From positions 89,754 through 153,753 of the forward strand of contig QFQP01000015.1 of assembly GCA_003243425.1 (NCBI GenBank): a DNA stretch of 64,000 bases. Reading direction: 5' to 3'. The DNA is from Archangium gephyra (GTDB lineage Bacteria > Myxococcota > Myxococcia > Myxococcales > Myxococcaceae). How positions within the stretch are numbered: the stretch's first letter is position 1; the number at the start of each line of letters is the position of its first letter. Both the position numbers and the translations under genes were made by a program. Shown piece by piece: positions 25,180 to 34,259 of the stretch. The notes beneath the pieces are model-generated. The model was not told where the DNA came from and ran no database searches. It was given only the letters and a program-made list of their open reading frames with translations.

Positions 25180-27219
25180 ATGAGGTCTCGTCTCGGGGTG
25201 TTGGTGTTGTTGTCGTTGAGTGGGTGTGTCGCCGCGAACCTGGAAACGAGAGACGTCATCGCGTCGCTCTCGTACCCGGAGAACTCGCCGACGTTGCCGA
25301 GCTCGAAGCTCGAATTCCAACTCTATGCGGCGCTGCAGCTCGACGTGTTGTCGCCGTGGAGAGACCCCGCCGCCGCGGCGAAGTGTCTCGAAGCGCTGCC
25401 CGCCGACGGCCTCCGCGTGCTCGGAGAATCGACGTCGGGCGCGCGCGACGCGCAGGAGTGGGCCGAACACGTGGTCGCAGCCCTGCCCGCCACGCTCCGG
25501 CCGGTCGGCGCGTGCGCCGCGGTGCTCGACGGGCCCGATGGCGTGCAACTCGCGTGGTCGCTCGCCCAGGCCGCGTCGACGGTCAACAGCTTCAGCGCGC
25601 TCACCTGGCTCTCGCCGCAGCGCCGTGACGAGACGTGGCCCCTCGCGGTGGGCGCGTTGAAACGGCACGCGCGCCTCATCGCCGCCACGCCGCCGGCGCT
25701 CGCGGCCCAGGGCGACCTCCCGGTGCTCGCGCTCTCGGGTGGCGCGGCGAACGGCGCCTTCACCGCGGGCTTCCTCTACGAGCTGCTCGCCACGCGTGAA
25801 GAGGCGCTGGCCACGTTGCCGGTCGAGCAACGCGAGGCGGCTGATCAGCAGTCACGCTTCTCGGCCGTCGTCGGCACCAGCGTGGGGGCGGTGCAGTCCG
25901 AGCTGCTCGACTTTCTGTGGGCTGAAGAGGGCCCGCTGACGCCCGAGCAGCAGAGCTACCTCGATTCGTGCAACGCCATCGAGGCGCACGCGCCGAAGAA
26001 GCCGGCGAAGAAGCGTGACACCGGCTGCTTCTCGGGCGGCCCCGACACCGCCTTCCCGGTGCTGCCCGCGCCGTCTTCGCCGCGCCGCGCGTGTGCGCTC
26101 AAGCTGCTCGTGAAGTACTTCGCCGAGGCCAACGAGACCGACCTGCTGTGCGCAGAGCCCGGCTCGGTGCTGCGCGCGGTGGGCTTCCTCGGCACGCCGA
26201 CCTTGAACCTGATGCGCTTCGACCGGCTGCAGCAGTCGCCGATGAACCCCATGCTCGACGCCTTCGGGGCGAAGCTGGCGAGCAACGGTCTGGACCGCGT
26301 GACCGTGTCGGTCGAAGCGCAGCAGAGCCAGCTGCTGGGTCTCGATGAACGCGCGTGCGCCGCGGAGGACCGCCGGTGGTGCCTGAGCTCCGGGGTGATG
26401 GCGTCGGCGGTGATGCCGGGGTTCGCGCGGCCGGTGACGCACGCGTGGTCGGGCTTCGAAGAGAAGGGTGAATGTGGCGTGTGGTTCGACGGCGGCATGC
26501 GCTCGGGGCTGCCGGTGCTGCGCGCGTTGTCGCTCTCGCGCGGCGCGCCGGTGCTGGAGGCGCCGCGGGGCGAGGCGTCGTTGCGCGTGCTCGGCCTCGA
26601 CACCGGCCGCCTCACGTCGAGCCCGTCGCCGGCGCCGAAGATCCTGGTCGACGTGGCCATGGGCGCGCTCGAGCAGCTCTATACGCAGAACGGCACCAGC
26701 GAGCTGTCGTTGGCGCAGACCGTCGCCGAACAACGCGACGCGGAGCTGTCGGCGCTGCGCGCGTTGATGGTGCCCACGGCTCCGAAGTTCGTGCGGTCGG
26801 CGGGGCCGGGCGCGAAGAACCCGCGCGTGCGTGGCCTCTTCGTTCCCAGTGACGTGCCTGATTGGATCGTCGTCGGCGCGGGCTACGCGTTCGACCCTCC
26901 GGTGATGCGCGGCCTCTTTCTGTGGGGCCGTGAGGTCGCGCGCACGCAGCTGATGACGCAGCGCCTCGCGCAGGAGCTGGGCTGGCCGGTCGCCGAGGCC
27001 ATGCAGCGCATCGAAGAGCAGCGGCAAGACGCAGACTACGTCGCGTGGCTCGACGCGTACCGCGCGCCGACGGTGTGCCCGGCGTACGAGAAGTGGCGTG
27101 TCGAAACCGGCGCGAAGCGCGTGAAGGAGAAGATGTCGAGCTGCGCTGATTCAGCGTCGGGAATTCCGCCGTACTTCGTGTGCCCGGCCGACGCGTGGAA
27201 CGCGGGAGGTGCCCAGTGA
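25180..27219 (+). CDS. Patatin-like phospholipase lipoprotein
   Basis: A 679-residue lipoprotein with signal MRSRLGVLVLLSLSGC (lipobox Cys16). The patatin catalytic elements are complete: an oxyanion loop LSGGAANGAF near 185-194, nucleophile Ser234 in GTSVGA, and catalytic Asp437 in WFDGGMRSG. Patatin proteins use a Ser-Asp dyad to cleave acyl esters of phospholipids. The family core is flanked by ~180 N-terminal and ~200 C-terminal extra residues. It is coupled to the next gene by a GTGA overlap. Probably acts at the outer membrane or in the periplasm. Confidence 0.85.
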   Translation: MRSRLGVLVLLSLSGCVAANLETRDVIASLSYPENSPTLPSSKLEFQLYAALQLDVLSPWRDPAAAAKCLEALPADGLRVLGESTSGARDAQEWAEHVVAALPATLRPVGACAAVLDGPDGVQLAWSLAQAASTVNSFSALTWLSPQRRDETWPLAVGALKRHARLIAATPPALAAQGDLPVLALSGGAANGAFTAGFLYELLATREEALATLPVEQREAADQQSRFSAVVGTSVGAVQSELLDFLWAEEGPLTPEQQSYLDSCNAIEAHAPKKPAKKRDTGCFSGGPDTAFPVLPAPSSPRRACALKLLVKYFAEANETDLLCAEPGSVLRAVGFLGTPTLNLMRFDRLQQSPMNPMLDAFGAKLASNGLDRVTVSVEAQQSQLLGLDERACAAEDRRWCLSSGVMASAVMPGFARPVTHAWSGFEEKGECGVWFDGGMRSGLPVLRALSLSRGAPVLEAPRGEASLRVLGLDTGRLTSSPSPAPKILVDVAMGALEQLYTQNGTSELSLAQTVAEQRDAELSALRALMVPTAPKFVRSAGPGAKNPRVRGLFVPSDVPDWIVVGAGYAFDPPVMRGLFLWGREVARTQLMTQRLAQELGWPVAEAMQRIEEQRQDADYVAWLDAYRAPTVCPAYEKWRVETGAKRVKEKMSSCADSASGIPPYFVCPADAWNAGGAQ

Positions 27220-27698
27220 TTTCGGCGCTGGTGTTGTCGGCGGCGCTGGCGTCGAGCCCCGGCGAGCCGTCGCCGTTCATCTTCATGATCGAGACCGGTG
27301 CCGCGGCACACGACGGCACCAGCAAGCCGTTCTACGGCCAGGCGCGCCTCGGCGCGGGGCTCCACTTCGACTGGTTGCGACTCGGCCTGCAGGGGCGCGT
27401 GTTGTTCGGCCTGCCTGCGTTCGACGTCGGCGCGTTCATCACCGCCGATGTGCTTCGCGTGCAGCTGTCTGATCAATTCTCGTTGGCGCTGTTCACCGGC
27501 CTCGACGGGTTGGCGCGCTTTCAGGGTGCGACGCCGGGCGGGCTGGCGCTGGGGCAGCTCGGGTTCCGCGCGCTGGGCGTGTACGCGGTGTTCGCAGCGG
27601 GCGCTGACTGGCGCTTCGGGGGCCTCACGTACTTCAACGCCGAGGTGCGCGTGGGTGTCGAGCTGGTGGAGCTGATCACCGTCGTCACCTCGGGCTGA
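27216..27698 (+). CDS. Secreted, beta-rich protein coupled to the patatin gene
   Basis: A 160-residue protein. A GTG start at 27216 overlaps the patatin stop (GTGA) and follows GGGAGGT at a good distance; it gives a signal peptide (MISALVLSAALASS). The remainder is made of alternating hydrophobic strands (LHFDWLRLGLQGRVLFG, FSLALFTGLDGLARF) like a small outer-membrane beta-barrel. No family recognised. Possibly the partner of the patatin lipoprotein. Confidence 0.6.
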   Translation: MISALVLSAALASSPGEPSPFIFMIETGAAAHDGTSKPFYGQARLGAGLHFDWLRLGLQGRVLFGLPAFDVGAFITADVLRVQLSDQFSLALFTGLDGLARFQGATPGGLALGQLGFRALGVYAVFAAGADWRFGGLTYFNAEVRVGVELVELITVVTSG

Positions 27699-27712
27699 GC
27701 AGAGAAGAACTT

Positions 27713-29068
27713 GTGAGCGACCTGCAGCGGGACCACGCTGCGGCCCTCATGCGTCGCCCAGGCATCGACGAAGCCGTCACGCAGTACCGCCGTATGACTC
27801 CGCTCGACGAGGGGCGGTCGCGGCTGTCGCTGCATTTCAAGATTCTGCTGGGGTACGTGGTGCTGGCCGCCGCGCTGGTGACGCTGTTCTACGTGGGGCA
27901 GCCGCTCGACTGGCCGCTGAAGATCACTGCGGCGTTCATCGTGACGCTGGTGTTGGCGGTGGGCCTGGCGTCGGTGCTGTTGCGTGTGGAGCGCGTGCGT
28001 ACGTTGTCGCGCGCGGCGCTGGAGATCTCGTCGGGTGACCTGAGCCGCCGCGTGGCGCTCGGTGACTCGGCGGTGCGTGACGACCTCGACGAGTTGGCGG
28101 TGTCCATCGGCATGATGCAGGACAACCTGCGTGAGCTGGTGTCGTCGATTCAGCACACCGCCGAATCGGTGGCCGAGAGTGCGTCGTCGCTCGAAGGGCA
28201 CGCGGCCGGTGTCGACACGCGCGCGCTGCAGGTGGGCGAGTCGATGCGTCGAATGGCGATGGGCGCCGAGAATCAGAGCGCGCTGGTGACGCGGGCGTCG
28301 CGCTCCATCACCGACATGGCGGCGGCGATTCAGCGCACCGCCGCGGCCGCAGAAGAGTCGACGCGCGCCACGGCGGCGACCTCGTCGGCGGCGGTCGAAG
28401 GCAGCAACGCGGCGCGCCTGGCGAGTGAGAAGTTGCGCAAGGTGTTCAGCCGCGTCGAGGCCGCGAGCCACGAGGTGTTCAAGTTCGGCGAGAAGACGCA
28501 GGAGATCAGCAAGATCGTCGACGCCATCACCGCGGTCGCCGCGCAGACCAACCTGCTGGCCCTCAACGCCACCATCGAAGCGGCGCGCGCGGGTGAATAC
28601 GGCCGAGGCTTCGCGGTGGTCGCCGATGAAGTGCGCAAGCTCGCCGAGTCGGCCGGGAAGTCCGCCGAGACGATTTCGCGAATGGCGCGCGACATCTCGC
28701 AGCAGTCGACGCACGTGCTCGGCGCGATGAAGGAGGGCATCGAGGAGCTCGCGCAGTCGCGAGAGGACATCACCACCATCGTGAAGAGCATGGGCAACAT
28801 CAGTGACTCGCTCCGGAACGGTGTGGAGAAGGTGTCGTTGATCCACCAGTCGGCGAGAGATCAACAGCAGGGCAGCGAGGCGATGGTGCTCGCGGTGAAC
28901 GAGATTTCAGACGTGGCGCGGACGCACCTGCAGGCGACGGAGGGCGTCAAGCGCGTCATCGAAGAGCAGACCACGGCCGTGCGGCAGATGAAGAACGCGA
29001 CGGAAGAGCTGACGAACATGTCGCTGCAGTTGCAGTCGGTGATTCGGCGGTTCCGCGTCGGCAACTGA
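27713..29068 (+). CDS. Methyl-accepting chemotaxis-like protein without a periplasmic sensor
   Basis: A 451-residue protein. Two transmembrane helices (about residues 43-60 and 68-88) are separated by only a few residues, so there is no ligand-binding periplasmic domain. A HAMP region follows (residues ~88-140). The cytoplasmic coiled coil carries the conserved hairpin tip with IVDAITAVAAQTNLLALNA, then IEAARAGEYGRGFAVVADEV. The protein could sense through its N-terminal cytoplasmic segment, membrane state or partner proteins. GTG start at 27713. No che genes are adjacent. Confidence 0.85.
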   Translation: MSDLQRDHAAALMRRPGIDEAVTQYRRMTPLDEGRSRLSLHFKILLGYVVLAAALVTLFYVGQPLDWPLKITAAFIVTLVLAVGLASVLLRVERVRTLSRAALEISSGDLSRRVALGDSAVRDDLDELAVSIGMMQDNLRELVSSIQHTAESVAESASSLEGHAAGVDTRALQVGESMRRMAMGAENQSALVTRASRSITDMAAAIQRTAAAAEESTRATAATSSAAVEGSNAARLASEKLRKVFSRVEAASHEVFKFGEKTQEISKIVDAITAVAAQTNLLALNATIEAARAGEYGRGFAVVADEVRKLAESAGKSAETISRMARDISQQSTHVLGAMKEGIEELAQSREDITTIVKSMGNISDSLRNGVEKVSLIHQSARDQQQGSEAMVLAVNEISDVARTHLQATEGVKRVIEEQTTAVRQMKNATEELTNMSLQLQSVIRRFRVGN

Positions 29069-29090
29069 TGGGCAGTGCCGAAGTGTCGTT

Positions 29091-29114
29091 CAAATGGGAG
29101 CAAATACCCATTTG
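29091..29114 (+). terminator. Hairpin after the chemoreceptor gene
   Basis: CAAATGGG and CCCATTTG form a perfect 8-base stem with an eight-base loop, starting 22 bases past the chemoreceptor stop. There is no long T run after it, so termination efficiency is uncertain. Confidence 0.5.
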
Positions 29115-29150
29115 AGCGCCAATGGCGCATGCGAAGTTTGGTGGGCGGTC

Positions 29151-29215
29151 CACGAAGCGCTTCTTCATTCGCTGCAGAAGTTCTCCGGGCCTCTCCGCAA
29201 CGCCGTTCATGCGCA
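29151..29215. repeat. Direct repeat element, copy 1
   Basis: Begins CACGAAGC, continues CTTCATTCGCTGCAGAAGTT and ends CTCTCCGCAACGCCGTTCAT-GCGC. Copy 2, 158 bases later, shares these blocks with only a few differences in the middle. The conservation of two non-coding copies in an otherwise random-looking stretch suggests a mobile or family repeat. Confidence 0.7.
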
Positions 29216-29308
29216 CGCACGACGCGCTGATCACTCGCGCATCGGCAGTGGCAATGCGGAGAATGGAGAAGAGCCTGCTCGAGCTCGACGGCCTCGCTGG
29301 GAGGAGGA

Positions 29309-29373
29309 CCACGAAGCTCGTCTTCATTCGCTGCAGAAGTTCCTCGACCCTCTCCGCAACGCCGTTCATGCGC
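29309..29373. repeat. Direct repeat element, copy 2
   Basis: Second copy of the element at 29151-29215 in the same orientation, with the central stretch reading TCCTCGACC instead of TCTCCGGGC. The two copies could have arisen by local duplication or by two insertions of a dispersed repeat. Confidence 0.7.
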
Positions 29374-29785
29374 GGGCATGACCTGGTGCTCGCACGGGAC
29401 GCACCACGAAGAACGCCATGATCCCGCGCCTGCAGTCGCCGCGATGATCAACGCCATCTGATCATCCAACCGATCTCCTCGCCGAGCGACGCATCATCGA
29501 AACGAGCGTTCACCGCCCGCTGAATGCGCCACCACGACACAAACTACACCGCTGATCAGCCAGCAACCCGTCGGCAGACCTCCGCCTTCACCAGCAACGC
29601 GCCCCGGCTCCGTCGACCAGGGTCGCGCGCGGGGTCCAGTTTCCGAGCGGTCACCTCGTCACGCAGCTGGGCGGTCGCGCGCACCACCACGACACGTCGC
29701 TTCCCCTCGGCGACAACATGTCGACGCGAATCCGAGCGAAGGGCGCCTCGCACACTTTACTGACGGTGCTATTGGCCGCTCGCTC

Positions 29786-31339
29786 ATGGCCGACGCCACC
29801 ATCCTCGCCTTCGACCTCGGCACCTCGGGCCTCAAGGCCGCGGTGTTGTCTTCCCGCGCCGCGTTGCTCGACGCCGAGACCGTGCCGCTCGACGTGGCGC
29901 TGTTGCCGAATGGCGGCGCCGAGCAACACCCGCTCGACTGGTGGAAGGCGATGTGCACGGCCGCGCAGACGCTGTGGGCGCGCGGCACGGTGAAGGCGGC
30001 CGACGTCATCGGCATCGCGTTGTCGTCGCAATGGGGCGGCACGGTGCCGGTCGACGCGAAGGGCGCTCCGCTGCGCCCCGCCATCATCTGGATGGACGCC
30101 CGTGGCCGCGACGAAGTGCGCCGGCTCGCCGGCGGCTTCCCCAGCATCGACGGCTATGGCGCGCTCAAGGCCGTCACCTGGCTGCGGAAGACCGGGGGCA
30201 TTCCGTCGCTCTCTGGCAAAGACCCGGTCGGTCACATCGCCTGGCTGCGCAGGCACGAGACGAAGACCTTCGACGACGCCACGCTGCTCCTCGAGCCGAA
30301 AGACTGGGTGAACATGAAGCTCACCGGTCGCGCGGCCGCGAGCTTCGACTCCATCGTCAGCCACTGGTGCACCGACAACCGGAAGATCGACGCGATTCGT
30401 TACGACGATTCGTTGATCAAGATGAACGGGCTCGAGCGCTCCAAGCTGCCCGACCTCGTGCCGTCTGCATCGGTGCTCGGCCCGCTCACGAAGGAAGCCG
30501 CCGACGCGCTGGGCCTGTCGACCTCGGTGCAGGTCGTCGCCGGGGCGGCCGACATTCACATGGCCGGCATCGGCGCCGGCACCGTCGACCACTTCCGCGC
30601 GCACCTGTGCCTGGGAACGTCGTCGTGGCTGGTGGCGCACGTGCCGTTCAAGAAGGCCGACCTCTCGCACAACATGGCGTCGCTGCCCTCGGCGATTCCC
30701 GGCAGCTACCTGTTCTGCAACGAGCAGGAATCAGCGGCCGGCGGGCTGAAGCACGTGGTCGAGAAGCTCGGCGCGCGCACCGGGCCGCAGGCCTACGAAG
30801 ACACGTTCACCCTCGCGGAGCAGTCACCCGCGGGCGCGGGCGGCCTCTTCTACCTCCCGTGGTTGCACGGCGAGCGTTCACCCGTCGACGACCACGCGGT
30901 GCGCGGCGGCTTCGCGGGGCTCTCGCTCGAGCATGACCAACGCCACCTGTTCCGCGCGGTGCTGGAGGGCGTGGCCTTCAACACGCGGTGGTTGCAGGTG
31001 CACCTCGAAGACAACCTCGGCCGCAAGCTCGACGAGGTGACGGTGGTCGGGGGCGGCGCTCGCTCGGCGCTGTGGTGTCAGATTCACGCAGACGTCCTCA
31101 AGGTGCCCATTCGCCAGGTCGAGGCGCCGCAGTCGGCCAACGCGCGTGGCGCCGGCATTCAGGCCCTGGTCGCGCTCGGCAAGCTGCAGTGGAGCGACGT
31201 ACGCGCACTGGTGCCCATCGCCAGAACTTATGAGCCCGCCGTGAAACATTCTTCGCTCTACGACACACGGTTCGAGCAATTCCTTCTCGAATTCAAACAT
31301 CGGCGCGCGATGGCGCACCGCTTCCCCTCCGCGGAGTAA
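29786..31339 (+). CDS. FGGY-family carbohydrate kinase
   Basis: A 517-residue kinase of the FGGY family (xylulokinase/glycerol kinase type). The first ATP-binding loop is LAFDLGTSGLKAAV at residues 7-20; the second domain has GGGARSALWCQIHAD near 421. SSQWGG and IIWMDARG are the usual sugar-site segments. Members phosphorylate sugars and polyols; the substrate cannot be told. It is followed after five bases by a sphingosine-1-phosphate-lyase-like gene, an unusual partner. Confidence 0.87.
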   Translation: MADATILAFDLGTSGLKAAVLSSRAALLDAETVPLDVALLPNGGAEQHPLDWWKAMCTAAQTLWARGTVKAADVIGIALSSQWGGTVPVDAKGAPLRPAIIWMDARGRDEVRRLAGGFPSIDGYGALKAVTWLRKTGGIPSLSGKDPVGHIAWLRRHETKTFDDATLLLEPKDWVNMKLTGRAAASFDSIVSHWCTDNRKIDAIRYDDSLIKMNGLERSKLPDLVPSASVLGPLTKEAADALGLSTSVQVVAGAADIHMAGIGAGTVDHFRAHLCLGTSSWLVAHVPFKKADLSHNMASLPSAIPGSYLFCNEQESAAGGLKHVVEKLGARTGPQAYEDTFTLAEQSPAGAGGLFYLPWLHGERSPVDDHAVRGGFAGLSLEHDQRHLFRAVLEGVAFNTRWLQVHLEDNLGRKLDEVTVVGGGARSALWCQIHADVLKVPIRQVEAPQSANARGAGIQALVALGKLQWSDVRALVPIARTYEPAVKHSSLYDTRFEQFLLEFKHRRAMAHRFPSAE

Positions 31340-31344
31340 CAGTC

Positions 31345-32862
31345 ATGGAGATCCCCAAGTCAGCGCAGGCCGTCCTCTCGAAGATCCCGCCTTCCTTGGC
31401 CAGGCAACTGGAGCGCGTGCTCGAGAAGCTGCCGGTCGTCGGCGACATGGTGCGCGCCGAGAAGCGCAAGGTGAGTGACGCGCTCAAAGACTCGATTCGC
31501 AAGCACCGCCCCACGGAGCTCGCGTTCGACGAGCTGCCGAAGAAGGCGCACTCGCAAGAAGAGCTGTTGTCGACGTTGAAGAGGCTCGCCACGCGTGAAG
31601 CGCCGATGTGGCGCGACGGCCGCGTGTCGGGCGGCGTGTACCACGGTGACGCCAAGCACCTCGACTTCCTCAACGAGGTCTACGCGCTGTACTCGCAGGC
31701 CAACCCGCTGCACGCCGACGTGTGGCCGAGCGTGGCGCGCTTCGAGGCCGACATCGTCTCGTTCACCGCGCGCCTGATGCATGGCGACGCGAAGACGAGC
31801 GACGACGACGCGGCGGTGGTGGGCACGCTCTCGTCGGGCGGCACCGAGAGCATCATGCTGGCGATGAAGACCTACCGTGACTGGGGCCGCAGCAGGGGCA
31901 TTCGGCACGGCAACATCGTGGCGCCGTACTCGGCGCACCCGGCCTTCGACAAGGCGGCGCACACGCTGGGCATCGAGATGATCCGCGTGCCGGTCGGTGA
32001 AGACGGCCGCGCCGACGTCGACAAGATGAAGGCCGCGGTCAACGGCGACACGCTGGTGATGATTGGTTCGGCGGTCTCGTTCCCGCACGGCGTCATCGAC
32101 GACATCGAAGAGCTCTCGGAGTTCGCGCGACGCAAGCGCATCGGCTTTCACACCGATGCCTGCCTGGGTGGCTTCATTCTCGCGTTCGCCAACGAGGCCG
32201 GCTTCCCGGTGCCGAAGTTCGACTTCCAGCTGCGCGGCGTCACGTCGATGTCGGCCGACACGCACAAGTTCGGCTACGCGGCGAAGGGTACGTCGGTGGT
32301 GCTGTACCGCTCGCGCGAGCTGCGGCGGTTCCAGTACTTCACGACGCCCGACTGGAGCGGTGGTCTGTACGTGACGCCCGGCTTCGCGGGTTCACGCCCG
32401 GGCGCGCTGATTGCGCAGGCGTGGGCGACGATGATGGCGCTCGGTCACGACGGCTACGTGGAGAACACCCGGACGGTGCTCGAGACCGGCCGCGCGATTC
32501 GCGAGGGCATTTCGAAGCTGCCCGGGCTGCGCGTGATTGGCGACCCGTTGTGGGTGGTCGCGTTCACGTCGGACACCTTCGACATCTACCGGGTGCTCGA
32601 CGAGATGGCGAAGAAGGGCTGGTCGTTGAACGGCCTGCAGAAGCCGGCGGCGATTCACCTCTGCGTCACGTTGCGCCACGCGCAGCCGGGCGTGGTCGAG
32701 AAGTTCCTGGGCGACCTCGCGGCGGCGTGTGACGCGGTGAAGAACGAGCCGCCCGCGAAGGACGGCATGGCGCCGGTGTACGGGCTGGCGTCGTCGTTGC
32801 CCTTCAAGGGCCTGGTGAGCGACCTGCTCTGCGCCCACGTCGACGCGCTCTACGACGCGTGA
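31345..32862 (+). CDS. Sphingosine-1-phosphate lyase-like PLP enzyme
   Basis: A 505-residue PLP-dependent enzyme of the group II decarboxylase fold. Key features are SSGGTESIMLAMKTYRDW, the cofactor Asp in HTDACLGGFIL, and the Schiff-base Lys308 in SADTHKFGYAAKG. It then has FDIYRVLDEMAKKGWSLN and IHLCVTLRHAQPGV. These blocks follow the order of eukaryotic sphingosine-1-phosphate lyase more closely than glutamate decarboxylase. S1P lyase cleaves phosphorylated long-chain bases to phosphoethanolamine and an aldehyde. Unlike eukaryotic forms there is no obvious N-terminal membrane helix. It is co-transcribed with the FGGY kinase. Confidence 0.8.
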   Translation: MEIPKSAQAVLSKIPPSLARQLERVLEKLPVVGDMVRAEKRKVSDALKDSIRKHRPTELAFDELPKKAHSQEELLSTLKRLATREAPMWRDGRVSGGVYHGDAKHLDFLNEVYALYSQANPLHADVWPSVARFEADIVSFTARLMHGDAKTSDDDAAVVGTLSSGGTESIMLAMKTYRDWGRSRGIRHGNIVAPYSAHPAFDKAAHTLGIEMIRVPVGEDGRADVDKMKAAVNGDTLVMIGSAVSFPHGVIDDIEELSEFARRKRIGFHTDACLGGFILAFANEAGFPVPKFDFQLRGVTSMSADTHKFGYAAKGTSVVLYRSRELRRFQYFTTPDWSGGLYVTPGFAGSRPGALIAQAWATMMALGHDGYVENTRTVLETGRAIREGISKLPGLRVIGDPLWVVAFTSDTFDIYRVLDEMAKKGWSLNGLQKPAAIHLCVTLRHAQPGVVEKFLGDLAAACDAVKNEPPAKDGMAPVYGLASSLPFKGLVSDLLCAHVDALYDA

Positions 32863-32929
32863 CGTTCGGCGGTGTCGAGCCGGTGCTCGCCGGCTCGACG
32901 CGTCACCGTGAGGCTCTTGACGCGCGCCT

Positions 32930-33268
32930 TCAGAGCGCTTTGCCCTGCGCGGCCATCACGCGCGCGAGCTCTGCGTCGAGCGCGCGGAGCTCTTCGTCGT
33001 CACGGCGAAGGCCTTCTTCATGGTCGACCATCGGCGTGGTGACCGGCATCGCGCGGCGCTGCTCGGGTGAGGCGAACAACGCGCGCAGCACCACGAACAC
33101 CGCGAACACGCCCAGCGCGATGACCCCGAACTTGAGCGCCACCGCCGCGAGGCCGATGGCCAGGCCGATGAGCCCCACCGCGAGCCCGAGCACCGGCGGG
33201 CCCAGCACCACGATGGCCACCAGCGCCACCACCACCCTCGCCCACGTCGGAAACTCGTTGCGCTTCAT
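32930..33268 (-). CDS. Small membrane protein
   Basis: A 112-residue protein starting MKRNEFPTW. Residues ~10-65 form two or three hydrophobic helices (VVVALVAIVVLGPPVLGLAV and following), then a charged tail with DHEEGLRRDDEELRALDAELARV, likely a short coiled coil. The organisation recalls small phage-shock or flotation-type membrane proteins, but no family was recognised. A Met at 33268 is chosen over an earlier non-hydrophobic start at 33364. Confidence 0.5.
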   Translation of the reverse strand: MKRNEFPTWARVVVALVAIVVLGPPVLGLAVGLIGLAIGLAAVALKFGVIALGVFAVFVVLRALFASPEQRRAMPVTTPMVDHEEGLRRDDEELRALDAELARVMAAQGKAL

Positions 33269-33362
33269 GTGTGTGCCTCCTGTGCACACCAGTACGCGCC
33301 GCCGCTGAATCGATTGCAGGGGCCCGCTAGTCAAATGTCTCCACTGGAGACATGATGACCGC

Positions 33363-34259
33363 ATGACCCCTCTTCGCCTTCAGGCAGTCGACGGTTACGA
33401 GCTGTCGTTGACGCACTTCACGCCCTCGTCACCTGCGCGTGGCGTGGTGGTCATGGCCGGCGCGACAGGGGTGGCGCAGCGCTTCTACCGGCGCTTCGCG
33501 GAGGCGTTGACGGAGCACGCGTTGGAGGTCGTCACCATCGACTACCGCGGCATCGGCGAGTCGCGCCCGAAGTCACTGCGCGGCTTCGACTGCCACTACC
33601 CGGACTGGGCGACGAGAGACCTGCCGGTGGCGGTGAACTTCGCGACGTCGCGCGGGCCGACGGTGGTGGTCGGTCACAGCTTCGGAGGTCACGCCTTCGG
33701 GCAGCTGCCCGACCCCAACGTCACGCTCGGGCTCTACACGGTGGCGACCGGCGCGGCGTGGTCGGGCTACATGCCGCTGGGCGAACGCCTCAAGGTCGAG
33801 ACGATGTGGAACCTCATCGGGCCGCCGGTGACGACGTGGTGCGGCTACCTGCCGGGCCGCGCGTGGGGCGGTGAAGACATGCCGCTGGGCATCTACGCCG
33901 ACTGGAAGCGCTGGAGCGCGATGCCGCAATACTTCTTCGACGACGCGCGCGTGGGGATGCAGGCGGCGTTCGACCGCGTGCGCGTGCCGGTGATGGGCGT
34001 GACCGCGAGTGACGACGTGTGGGCGCCTCCGAAGTCGATGAAGGCGTTCCTTTCGCACTACCGAAACGCGCCGCTCACGCTCGAGACCCAGACGCCCGCC
34101 GAGCTCGGCGTGAAGACCATCGGGCACATGGGGCACTTCAAGAAGCACGTGCTGCCGACGTTCGTGCCGCGGGTGGTGGCCTTCGTCGAGCAGCGGCTCA
34201 GCTCGCCAACTTCGTCGGTCGCTCAACCTGCGTCACAGTCGATGCAATCGAGAAGTTGA
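33363..34259 (+). CDS. Alpha/beta hydrolase (serine aminopeptidase-like, UCP037442 type)
   Basis: A 298-residue cytosolic hydrolase. It has VVVMAGATGVAQRFYRRFA in the oxyanion region, TIDYRGIGES, nucleophile in VGHSFGGHAFG, a VTASDDVWAP acid segment and terminal GHMGHFKKH with the catalytic His. This pattern matches uncharacterised serine-aminopeptidase-like hydrolases. The end overlaps by 62 bases the end of the convergent hydrolase on the other strand. Confidence 0.8.
   Translation: MTPLRLQAVDGYELSLTHFTPSSPARGVVVMAGATGVAQRFYRRFAEALTEHALEVVTIDYRGIGESRPKSLRGFDCHYPDWATRDLPVAVNFATSRGPTVVVGHSFGGHAFGQLPDPNVTLGLYTVATGAAWSGYMPLGERLKVETMWNLIGPPVTTWCGYLPGRAWGGEDMPLGIYADWKRWSAMPQYFFDDARVGMQAAFDRVRVPVMGVTASDDVWAPPKSMKAFLSHYRNAPLTLETQTPAELGVKTIGHMGHFKKHVLPTFVPRVVAFVEQRLSSPTSSVAQPASQSMQSRS

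Larger units (their letters stand above)
29069..29785. other. Gene-free stretch with a duplicated 65-base element
   Basis: No supported gene lies in these ~717 bases. Contents: the hairpin at 29091-29114, two near-identical 65-base repeats (29151-29215, 29309-29373) and four TGATCA sites (about 29227, 29445, 29459 and 29553). Minus-strand frames through the repeats (with AERxxELLQRMK twice) are open but have no start context or complete domain. Confidence 0.5.

Noticed and set aside
29094..29469. Short genes across the 65-base repeats
   Set aside because: The frames overlap on both strands, lack ribosome sites and are not complete domains; a repeat element explains them better.
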